DNA from: Symbiodinium natans
Taxonomy: Eukaryota; Sar; Dinophyceae; Suessiales; Symbiodiniaceae
NCBI GenBank assembly: GCA_905221605.1
Contig: CAJNDS010000280.1
Location: 188,001-252,000, forward strand
Direction: 5' to 3'
DNA: 64,000 bases
Every line of letters starts with the position of its first letter. The stretch's first letter is position 1. The notes beneath the pieces are model-generated. The model was not told the origin of the DNA and searched no databases. It was given only the letters and a program-made list of their open reading frames with translations. The position numbers were made by a program, and so were the translations under genes. This document shows, piece after piece, positions 53,952-62,094 of the stretch.

Positions 53952-56900
53952 GATGCAGGTTGACCCATGGATCACGTGCCTCGCAAGTCCGATCAACGGG
54001 GCAAGGCTTGAATGGTCTCACGTAGCCTTTCCGATGCACCGCCGCAACCCGCTCCACAAAGTTTGTAGCCACCGCTTCACAAAACTGACCAGGATATTTG
54101 GCAGCGGGACCTGTGCGAAAACATCCTTCAGGATTCAACCCAACCAATGCTTCATGTTTGTGGCTGTGATTGCACTTTTGATGGATTGTAGCGCACTGTT
54201 TTGGGAGTAAAAGACCAGTGGGATTTTTCGTGCTTGCTCCATATCTGCATTGGTGCACCTCGCGATACTGCATCTTGAAGGTCTTGCAGAAACGGGCAAC
54301 CTCCTCTGAGCAAAAGAACGATGGATAGGGAGGCCCGGGATCGGCAGGATGTTCGAGCCCACTCCAACCTCCCTGACAAGCAATTTCGCCCAACAAGCCT
54401 ACGCTAAGGAGGAAAAGCACGGATCCCACATACACTGCGTGCTGCTCTCTCAAAGTGCAATGCGCTAGTGGCTCCCAGACTGCATCGCGAGACCTCAACG
54501 GTCGTGGGCCCCATCTGTGTGGCATCAACTTGGCATGACGGGCTCGCGAAACTGTGCTGCAAGGAGGCGAAGCAAAACCGCCCAACACTTTTCCACTTTG
54601 GATGAGGCCCAGAAGAAAAAGTCCGTGTTGCGCCTGTAGCAAATCTCCATACGCGGTCTTTTGGACCCAGATCCCCTCATGGCCAACTGCCGCCAACGGA
54701 TCAATGCGAAGAGCGACTATATTGATTTCATGGAGTGCACCAAGTTTTTCAACACAATCACACAGGTCACCGTCCCTTCTAGGCCCTGAACACAAGTGAA
54801 GGAAGAAGTAAACATCCCGTGGCCAGAGCTGGATCTGTGACACATCCACCTCACTCAAAGGCCTGGGCTCCAGCGAAAACCACTCCTGACCACCAGACTT
54901 GTTTGCATCTGGCTCCCAACGTCTTGAGGGTTCATCTGCAGGGTTTTCTTTGGAGGGCATCCAGGGGTAAAATACCTCATGTCCTCCAGCAACGTTGATG
55001 GCGCAGACTCTACGACAACGACTGTTCAGCTGAAAGGAACTGGAACGACCCTTGCTTAGACACCCTGCGCACGCAGCCGAATCAAGCGGGTGCACAAAGC
55101 GGCATCCCTCGTCAACTGGCCTTCGAAGACGGTCCTCTGCCGCCCAGGTCACTGCATCGGCCTCACCCAAAGTGATGTGGGCCGGGTTCCATGGTGCCCC
55201 GGCCGTGTGCCACTTGATACGCTCAATAGGTATGCGAACTCGTCTGAGTGGACACTTGTGTTCTGTTGTTAAACCAATGCTCCACGGCATTTTGAGGTTG
55301 GTGTATACTTGCCCATGATCACTGTATCTCGCCAGCAACTGTACCACATGTTTAGGCGCTATCCCCCATGCCCGTCCAAGCCCTGTCATAGAAGAATCTG
55401 TGCATTCAATCCTTGTACTCCACGGAGCTGACAAGTTGAAAGAGCAAAAGGGTAGAAGAAGACAAGACATAGCCAGTTCCACCCAGACCACATTAGGGAT
55501 TGACACGAGATCGCGCCTTCGCCCCCGCACAGAAGTCAGCCAGCCATAGGTGTGCTCGAAGATGGACCTGAGGCATGGCCGAGCCGAATGGACAAACCCA
55601 TGTTTGCCTACCAGTCGGTCAATGACTCCAACAGGAACTCTACGAGCACGCAGTACATGGATCGTGGCTTGGAAGAGGTGTCTGCGTTTTTCCAGGCTAA
55701 CCCCAACCCAGTGGCCATACGGATCAACGTAGTAGCCCTGCACCTCCTCACCCAAAGCTGAGTCCACTGATTTCTTAGCATTGGGTTCCACGCCGTGCCG
55801 CACCCAAGAGGACTCGGTGGCGTCCATCCAAGCAGCACCGACGCCAGCCTCAAGCTGGTTTGGGGCATGCTCAATGGCCCAAACGTCATCCACAATTGAC
55901 CCCCACAAAGGCAGACTCTCTGGAACCACAAGGTCAGGGTGAAGCCTGTGCTCAGGCGCCAGCCCTGCTCTCATGGTCACAGTGTCCGTCAAGCCTTGCG
56001 CCCAGCCTGCCGATGGTCCAAACCCCATGGGCGCTGAGCATGATGCCGGATAGCGCCGCTGAGCCGGGCCTGCGCCACGTCCAGCAAGCACTGGAGGACC
56101 GCACAGCCAGCGTCGCCAGCGCCTGCCAATTCGCAGGCGGTGGAAGTAGTGACGGGCGTCACGCTTGGATACCGCAACCACCCCACTGCACGGAACTGTC
56201 AGGCACCGCATCTTCGGGATGAACGCAAATCGGGGCCGAGGAAGTTTTTCGGGATCTAGAAGCTGGTTAACACTCGGATCTGTGATCACTCTGTCCTCAC
56301 ACTCGTCTTTCTTAACAGCGAAAGCACCTGCCAGACACATCGCGCCTCGGTGCTTGGCCACTTGACCAGGCTTCTTGAGGCAGTGCAGGCCCGCCTTCAC
56401 ATTGCGTTTCACCAACTCGGGGTATGAACGAGCCAGCCAAGTATACCCTCTCTTCACCTGGCGTGGCCTCCGCCTGGATGACAGCAGCAGGGCATTCGGA
56501 CGAATCACCTGCTCCGCCATCTCTGGGAAAGTGCTCTGCAGATGCTGCTCAAGAGGGACATCAGCAGCTTTGGTGGGAACACCCCCTTTCACACCCAGAG
56601 CTAACACCACCCCGCTACCAGAGTAATGTTCAGACTGCTTCAAATAGTTGTCTAGCCCTTCGCTCGACAAAAGAGGCTCATCAGTCAACACCATTGCCTC
56701 CAAGGCACACGCTATCCGAGCATGTACCCGCCGATGGGCTGCAGACAGCAGAGGCTGAGCACCGCCACCATCTTGCCCCCGATGCAAATCATTAAGGACC
56801 GCAATGACGAGATTGGCTCCTTCAACCAGACCTGTACAAACCTCCGGAGAATGAGCAGAACCATCAGTCACCACTGCACCGCCCAAACTAAAGGGTGGCA

Positions 56901-57131
56901 AAGGAAAAACATGCCCAGGAGAGTGCCTCACGCTTATCCCCCGGTCTCGCTTGAATTCATGAAGAACTTGTCGCAGGCGACGTACATGAACACCCAAGGA
57001 GCATGACCTGTACCCTCTGCCCAAAGCCTTCGCCAAACCAGCTACGGCCTCAGAGTAGAAAACGCCAAACCCACAATGGGCACCCACATCATCGCTGCGA
57101 GACGGGCCTAGAGCCCGTCGAAGTAGTCTGC
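53845..57131 (-). CDS. pol: Pol of element 1: reverse transcriptase, RNase H, methyltransferase-like
   Basis: About 1,095 residues after the gag stop, in the -1 frame of gag. The frame is open back to 58482, but that part is only gag's shadow. RT: VITDPSVNQLLDP; motif A KRDARHYFHRLRI; motif B APMGFGPSAGWAQ near 56.02 kb; catalytic SIVDDVWAIE near 55.89 kb. RNase H: TDSSMTGLGRAWG (about 55.40 kb), LGEADAVTWA, HPLDSAACAG, SKENPADEPSRRWE (about 54.93 kb), supplying D-E-D-D. The C-terminal third (about 54.82-54.10 kb) has a Rossmann-like LHLCSGPRRDGDL, then GGFASPPCSTVSRARHA with a PPC motif as in cytosine-C5 methyltransferases, GLEHPADPGPPYPS and CRYGASTKNPTG. No in-frame ATG near the start suggests frameshifted or reinitiated translation. 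No protease motif was seen. Confidence 0.8.
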
Positions 57132-58397
57132 TCAGGAGTTGGTCAGGGCCAGCATGGACGTGCTGGCCAGGCTCTTCTGGGTGTTGACCAGCTCGATGGC
57201 CTCCGCTTTCTCCCAGCTGCCCCCTTTCATCTTCGCCGCCTGGATAGCAAGAATCCTTTGGCACAAGATGTCCATGGCCCTCTCGATCTCCCGGCGATTC
57301 ACAGAGTCCAAGATCTCCGCCAACGTGAGCACCTCCTTCAAGTCTCGGATCTCCGTGAGCCCTGTGAACTGGTGTGCCCAAGCCGCCACCGAGGCCTCCC
57401 TGAGCTGGCTTGACCTGCTCAACGTGCCCTTTGACAGCCTGGCGTACACCCCTGCCAGGAAGTGGGCTGTCAGCGCACCTGGATGCTTCGAAGCAAATGC
57501 CACCAGATCCCCTTTCTTCTTCCACTTCAAGCCGTCGACGTGGGACAAGTCGTCGTAGCTCACACGCTTGCTCTTCCCCTTGTCTTTCCACCGCAAAGGC
57601 TTTCCGCTGGAACTGTCGCTGCTGCTGCTTGAGCTGCTTGAACTGCGACTCCGCGACCGGCTGCTGGAAGAACTGCTGCTGGACCCGCGTCGCTTCTTCT
57701 TCTTCTTGTCCTTCTTGTGGCTTTTCTTCTTCTTCTTGGATTTCTTGCCTTTCTTGCGATCCTTCTTGTCCTTCCTGGATTCCGCCAAAGACAGGGCCTG
57801 TAACTGCTTCACTGCCGCCTCCAAGCTGCGTAGGTCCAGCTGGCTTGTGGCGTCTCCACCAGCGGCGCCTTGCCCCTGAAGCCCCAGCCCGGCCACCCCG
57901 GCTGCGCCACCTGCCGCCCCCGCGCCTGGCGCCCCGACATTTGCTGGGGCCACCGGCATCGCCACCGGCAGCGGCACGGGCTCCAGCCGACCCGCTGTGC
58001 CAGCTGCATTCACCGGATAACTTCCTGCACCCGCTATCTGCAGCTGTTGCAAAAGGACTGCGCCATCCCTGATGACCTGTTGTGACTCTGCCGCTGTTGG
58101 AAACCACTTGGCCCCTGCATTCGGAGGAGTGCAGACCCAGTTCACTGCGTCCGCCCCAACCCCATGCGGAGGACGCCGGCTTGCAGCTCCCACCATGACG
58201 GAAGCACTCATGTGGCCTGCTACTGGAAGCACCACAGCCCAGATCCATTCTCCTCCATCCTCGGAGGTGGTGCGGGTAAGAATCTCTCCTTGGCCGGGTC
58301 CATGCCCCACCACAAACACTTCGTCGTGATGAGGAGGCCTTTCCACCACGGCAAACGTGCCTATCTGGAATTGCCCTGCTCCTGCGGCTGCCATCAT
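57132..58397 (-). CDS. gag: Gag-like protein of element 1
   Basis: 421 residues from the ATG at 58397; a longer frame to 58520 lacks an ATG. The N-terminal third (MMAAAGAGQFQIGTFAVVER, later NAGAKWFPTAAESQQVI) is globular, followed by an Ala/Gly/Pro-rich linker (APANVGAPGAGAAGGAAG). The centre is a Lys-rich then Ser/Arg-rich block (KDKKDRKKGKKSKKKKK, then RSRSRSSSSSSSSSDSS) typical of RNA-binding or nuclear-speckle targeting. The C-terminal region (FASKHPGALTAHFLAGVYAR, SVNRREIERAMDILCQRILA) is helical, and similar positions in element 2 carry an analogous helical part. There is no zinc knuckle. Its role as RNA-binding structural protein is inferred from position. Pol lies in the -1 frame and is open throughout. 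Confidence 0.72.
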   Translation of the reverse strand: MMAAAGAGQFQIGTFAVVERPPHHDEVFVVGHGPGQGEILTRTTSEDGGEWIWAVVLPVAGHMSASVMVGAASRRPPHGVGADAVNWVCTPPNAGAKWFPTAAESQQVIRDGAVLLQQLQIAGAGSYPVNAAGTAGRLEPVPLPVAMPVAPANVGAPGAGAAGGAAGVAGLGLQGQGAAGGDATSQLDLRSLEAAVKQLQALSLAESRKDKKDRKKGKKSKKKKKSHKKDKKKKKRRGSSSSSSSSRSRSRSSSSSSSSSDSSSGKPLRWKDKGKSKRVSYDDLSHVDGLKWKKKGDLVAFASKHPGALTAHFLAGVYARLSKGTLSRSSQLREASVAAWAHQFTGLTEIRDLKEVLTLAEILDSVNRREIERAMDILCQRILAIQAAKMKGGSWEKAEAIELVNTQKSLASTSMLALTNS

Positions 58398-58500
58398 GTC
58401 GCAGGTTAAGGAAAACTGGTCTGTTCGACTGTAGCGCAGCCACCACGCGAGAAATTGCTCCAACACCCACTCGCCAATACAATTCCAGAGATGAAGTAGT

Positions 58501-58803
58501 TCAGTGCTCCCACGAAGCACCCAATACGAGCCCCTCAGAAATTAGATATACGACCAGGCGAAGACAGAGTACGATTAAAGGAATCCACTCCAACAATAAT
58601 AAGACTCCGCCCACCACGAACAGCTTCCGCGCGCCCTGCCAAAAAAAAAAATCCGCAGCTCCCTGTGAAGACAAGACTTGATGGCCAACAAAGCTGACCA
58701 CCTCCCTCGCGACACTTTGTGCAATCCAAGCTCGCCAGCTCTGATGCACTGCAAGTCCGGTGAGCCCGGACACGGCAGCTGCACCCACGACGCGTATGGA
58801 CAT
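58501..58803 (-). CDS. Small hydrophobic ORF between A1 and gag
   Basis: 100-residue ORF with an ATG at 58803, stopping 104 bp before the preferred gag ATG. It has a polar N-terminal half (VHQSWRAWIAQSVAREVVSF) and a strongly hydrophobic C-terminal half (KLFVVGGVLLLLEWIPLIVL, CLRLVVYLISEGLVLG) able to form one long or two short membrane helices. It is in the pol frame and separated from it by a stop. No family is recognised. Chance is possible at this length. If real it is an unusual accessory protein for this retroelement class, with membrane association as the only visible property. Confidence 0.4.
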   Translation of the reverse strand: MSIRVVGAAAVSGLTGLAVHQSWRAWIAQSVAREVVSFVGHQVLSSQGAADFFFWQGARKLFVVGGVLLLLEWIPLIVLCLRLVVYLISEGLVLGASWEH

Positions 58804-58831
58804 CAACCTTTTGACCTCCCCTGAGCAGCTT

Positions 58832-58902
58832 GAGCAATGAATGACAGAGTCAAGTAACGTGTTGTCACATGAAAGAAACTACTAGTTGAAACACAGCTCA
58901 TT
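58832..58902 (-). repeat. A1 repeat, 5' end of element 1
   Basis: 71 bp identical to A2 at 52648-52718. Its outer end CTCATT abuts target DNA AGTAGGAG. Confidence 0.92.
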
Positions 58903-58926
58903 AGTAGGAGCCTTATTAGAATAATA

Positions 58927-59112
58927 ATGCTTGCAGGATGCTGGCTAGTACATGAAGACATGTCCACGGCCTGTTTGTGCACACACAGGCGTGTCCATCT
59001 GTATGTAAGGAGCTGATGGCCTGTCGCCAGAAGGCTCCATCCTTTCAAAGCTGCGCCGCACGAGCCCTCAGGGCCCGTCGGCTGAAAAGGCCTTCGGAGA
59101 ACCTCATTTCCC
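58927..59112 (-). repeat. B2 repeat, 3' end of element 2
   Basis: 186 bp, direct repeat of 59202-59379 except for a 10-bp and a 2-bp indel in the CACACAGGCGTG region. Confidence 0.9.
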
Positions 59113-59201
59113 CGGGCGGTGAGGGTGGGAGAGCAAGAGATGCTTCGGATAACCGAAACAGAAACTCGCATCCTTTCAGCAGTTACACGCAAAGCTTTCA
59201 C
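59113..59201 (-). repeat. A2 segment of element 2
   Basis: 89 bp between the two B copies, by analogy with element 1. Its partner A1 should lie beyond 64000, so this label is inferred. Confidence 0.65.
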
Positions 59202-59379
59202 ATGCTTGCAGGATGCTGGCTAGTACATGAAGACATGTCCACGGCCTACACAGGCGTGTGTCCATCTGTATGTAAGGAGCTGATGGCCTGTCGCCAGAAG
59301 GCTCCATCCTTTCAAAGCTGCGCCGCACGAGCCCTCAGGGCCCGTCGGCTGAAAAGGCCTTCGGAGAACCTCATTTCCC
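59202..59379 (-). repeat. B1 repeat of element 2
   Basis: 178-bp inner copy of B2. Both start ATGCTTGCAGGATGC on the plus strand, giving the putative crossover sequence ATGC or a part of it. Confidence 0.9.
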
Positions 59380-59560
59380 ACTCCCATCTTCTGCATGGCA
59401 CTGCGAGGGAGGAGCGGCTGGGTCGAAGAAAGTCTGCACGATGGCGTCCGCGAATCCTGCGGGGTACATCTGTGCACGCTCAGAAAGGAAGCGCCCCCCA
59501 GCAACGCCAGTAAGTTGAAGGTGTTTACGGTGCGTGCGGCAACAGATTTTGCCGGTACAC

Positions 59561-60020
59561 CTAAGTCCCGTACTGACAGAGCTCGGTGTGGACCAGGAAG
59601 ACTCGAGGATCCTGCAGCAGACGTTGTATTTGGGGCGTCAACCACACGCGCGAACCTCGAGGGTTTTCCAAGTAGCCGCACACACCCTTGCGCAAGCATC
59701 TGCGAATGACCTTCAAGGCTCCAAAGAACATGCGGTTGGCAGCGCACACTTTCTGGTAGTCTTTTGGGCTCAGGGAAGTGCACTGGGCATCCTGGAATGC
59801 GTAGGTGCCCGCCTAGCTCTGCTCCAAGTGTTGCACGGCAGATCAATGCCTACAAAATCAAAATCCTGAATAACACTGAGCACACGATTCCAACTGCTGA
59901 GGCTGCTGAGATCATTTACTGCTGCGTCTGTGAGGTCGATGACAGCTGCAGTGCCCCCTCTTCTTGCAAAGGTTTTAGCAATCTCAGCTGCCCCTCCAAA
60001 CAGACTCAGGAACGCTTTCC
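59561..60020 (-). CDS. Methyltransferase-like domain of element 2, downstream of the recombinase
   Basis: First part in the -1 frame of the recombinase (60020-59770): KAFLSLFGGAAEIAKTFARR with a motif-I-like Gly-rich loop, TAAVIDLTDAAVNDL, then FDFVGIDLPCNTWSRARRAP, matching GGFASPPCSTVSRARHA of element 1 pol. A further shift near 59.76-59.80 kb leads to 59749-59561: CGYLENPRGSRVWLTPQIQ, VFLVHTELCQYGT, matching GLEHPADPGPP and VHQCRYG of element 1. The shared Pro-Cys suggests a cytosine-C5-type active site, but target and activity are unknown. The domain is damaged here. Confidence 0.62.
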
Positions 60021-61138
60021 CTTGGCAAGGCTTTGCCATGCTCTCTGCAATTCCGCTGGGACTGGGCAGACACCATCTAGGTACAAGCGGAGAAAGCCGG
60101 TTCGCACTCGCTCCCCAAATGCCTCCCAACGGTCGCTGTACTTGTTGATCATCTGCTGGAGCCTCCCTGGCTTGTCGTAGATTCTGGCACTGGAGTCCAC
60201 CGCCCAGCGACCCCTCCTTTGGATCGCTTGGACTGAGCGGAGCCTGAGGAGATGATCCCGCGAAGCTCCCCCATGCCGATTCTGGTACGGGCTGACTGCC
60301 AGGTCCTGAATGCCCAGCGCCTCCACGCACTTGCGCCACACTTCCAAGTACTTTGATGCGGAAAAATTCCACATGTTTGTTTCGTCCCCCAGCTTCAGCC
60401 GCGTCTCCACATGCCTCCCCTGTCTTGGACCCCTCGCCCCTCTCGAACGGAGCAACCACCAGCACTGCATGATGGAAGGCCTTGTTGGCCGGCACGAAGT
60501 CCGCAGCCTTCATCTTTAGCATCTCCCCAGGCCTGGCGTAAGTTGAGAAGCATGCCTCGTTGTACAGAGCCATCTCGCGGAAACCTCCATGGATCATGAG
60601 CCCACTGATGGCACTTTTCAGGAACTCTAACATGGGCAAGCGCGTCTGACTTGGGGCTAGCTTTCTCCACCCCCTTGAGGGGCCGCCGAAACCGTGGCAG
60701 ACGCATTCGCCCATCTCTCGCCGCTTCTGGCCTCTCGTACTCCAATGCCGCCTGGAGTTTGTGGCCGTAACTGTTGTCCAGCCCGTCCAAGTAGAGAAAG
60801 TCGCTGTATTCGAGGAGCGCTATGTCTAACTGCTCTTCTGTGTGAGTCTCTAGCAGGTGGAACCCGTTCAGCTTGTTCCCATAGTCCTGCCTGGTTTCCG
60901 CCGTCACCGAACCCATCTCTAGCAGCGACTTCTCTCCCCTTGAAGCTCGAAGCCTCTGCCCATGCTTCTTCTGGCGTCTCCGAGCCCTCGCCCGCTTGTT
61001 TGCAGCGAGCTTCAAGTTGCTCCTCAAACCCGCAGCGAGCGGCTGTCGCCCACTGGCTGTCCTCATTGGCGACGGAGACCGGCTCCTTTTCCGACACCTC
61101 TCCACGGCCTCGCTCTGCGGGGGACTGCGCATCCGCAC
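60006..61138 (-). CDS. Tyrosine recombinase of element 2, frameshifted
   Basis: Three frames in order. N-terminal core-binding domain 60930-60650 (VTAETRQDYGNKLNGFHLL, LEYSDFLYLDGLDNSYGHKL). Middle part 60650-60425 with the first catalytic Arg in EACFSTYARPGEMLKMKAAD. Catalytic C-terminus 60470-60006 with DLAVSPYQNRHGGASRDHLL (His and Arg), RRGRWAVDS (Trp) and nucleophile Tyr in SSARIYDKPGRL, ending at a TGA at 60006. All catalytic residues are recognisable, but shifts near 60655 and 60425 break the ORF. The H-to-R spacing differs from element 1 (RHGGASRD versus HSFRRSG), so the two recombinases are distant relatives. Confidence 0.78.
60015..60021 (-). promoter_or_regulatory. Canonical -1 slippery heptamer GGGAAAG before the recombinase stop
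   Basis: On the coding strand the recombinase codons read AAG GGA AAG CGT TCC TGA. The heptamer G-GGA-AAG has the X-XXY-YYZ form in exactly the right phase. Slipping back one base turns the reading into GKAFLSLFGGAAEIAKTF, the start of the methyltransferase-like domain. It lies 7 bases upstream of the TGA at 60008-60006. A downstream stimulatory structure was not evaluated. Confidence 0.6.
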
Positions 61139-62094
61139 TCGCCTCCCCCTTGCTGAAGACCTTCACGATCCTTTGCCCTGGCCTCTTGGAGGTCGGTGCG
61201 CTGGGCCGGCCCATCTTTTTCCCATTGACGACTGCCCTTGTCAGCAGCATTGCGTTCTGACGGGATCCAACGAACACAGATTCGGATATTTGTTGCGAGC
61301 GTTACTGCTGCTATCCTCCGAAGTAGCCTCAGCATACTGTAATTGCTGCAGCGTCCTTTTGAAACTGCCAAAACGACACCCATGTTGTCATTTAATATTA
61401 GACATCTGGATCCGTGGAACTGGCAGTCACGGCTGACGTGCTTGACTGCCCCCAGTATGCTACGCAACTCAAGTACATGAATAGGCTCCTTGTAGTGGTA
61501 CTGCAAGTTCCAGAGCTGATGCCACCGATCTTCACGCAGCATCTCCTCCGGTACCTCAGGGAAGGCAGGGTTGAGCTCAATGCTTCCAGGAAGTGCGCCG
61601 TCCGTCTCCGGGCGCACTGAAAGGATCTCATCAAAGACCCCAGCCGTGTCCAGAGCTGCCGCCCTGGGAGCCAATCTCTCTCCCTCGCCCCGGAAGAAGC
61701 GCCACCTCTCATCCTCACATCCCGCCTGTCTCACCTCGTCGACGCCAAGCTCCGCCTGGCAGACGGCGTATCCTGTCAGACAGGCATCGGTTGCAAAAGC
61801 GACGGGACTCCAGGAGCTGAAGAAATTCGCGACTCCCAGCGGCATGAGTGCCCTAAACCACCAAAGCTCCTCGACCACACTTGGCCACAGGCGTGCCCGG
61901 CGGTCGTAGCACTCTTCAATGAACACATAGCTATGCCTGAGAAGCCCCATCAACCCTCTGTGCACCAATGCCCTCACGGTGAGGTGCCCAACCACTATCT
62001 GCAGCTCCGCGCCTGACAGCTTTGGCGCGCAAAGGCACGCTTCCAGCGCACGGTCCAGCCTCCAGTCACGGGCTGCTGTGGGCCCCGAGGCCAT
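61063..62094 (-). CDS. RNase H of element 2
   Basis: One frame continuing after RT: connection region HRGLMGLLRHSYVFIEECYD, then the first catalytic Asp in PVAFATDACLTGYAV (about 61.79 kb), Glu in HVLELRSILGAVKHV, Asp in CLILNDNMGVVLAVSKGRC and the last Asp in RWIPSERNAADKGSRQWE (about 61.25 kb). The D-E-D-D set is complete. The end of the frame overlaps the recombinase N-terminal frame. Confidence 0.75.
   Translation of the reverse strand: MASGPTAARDWRLDRALEACLCAPKLSGAELQIVVGHLTVRALVHRGLMGLLRHSYVFIEECYDRRARLWPSVVEELWWFRALMPLGVANFFSSWSPVAFATDACLTGYAVCQAELGVDEVRQAGCEDERWRFFRGEGERLAPRAAALDTAGVFDEILSVRPETDGALPGSIELNPAFPEVPEEMLREDRWHQLWNLQYHYKEPIHVLELRSILGAVKHVSRDCQFHGSRCLILNDNMGVVLAVSKGRCSNYSMLRLLRRIAAVTLATNIRICVRWIPSERNAADKGSRQWEKDGPAQRTDLQEARAKDREGLQQGGGECGCAVPRRARPWRGVGKGAGLRRQ

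Larger units (their letters stand above)
52416..58902 (-). mobile_element. Complete tyrosine-recombinase retrotransposon, element 1 (split direct repeats)
   Basis: 6,487 bp, coding strand minus. Order: A1 (58902-58832), small ORF, gag, pol with RT, RNase H and methyltransferase-like domain, tyrosine recombinase, B1 (52910-52715), A2 (52718-52648), B2 (52611-52416). RT plus RNase H plus tyrosine recombinase defines the DIRS order. A1...B1-A2-B2 split direct repeats are the arrangement known for PAT- and Ngaro-type elements, not the inverted ends of DIRS1. A methyltransferase-like domain is known in DIRS and PAT groups. Ends are precise and lack a target duplication. The two A copies are identical over 71 bp and the two B copies differ at 2 of 196 positions, so insertion is recent. 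Confidence 0.88.

Noticed and set aside
57132-58482. First 450 codons of the 1,545-codon minus-strand frame as part of Pol
   Set aside because: It is the -1 shadow of gag: low-complexity Gly/Arg/Glu/Gln runs mirror the Lys/Ser-rich gag codons, and no domain is present before the gag stop.
58832-58902. Terminal inverted repeats at the ends of element 1 (DIRS1-type)
   Set aside because: The end sequences match in direct, not inverted, orientation; the arrangement is A1...B1-A2-B2.
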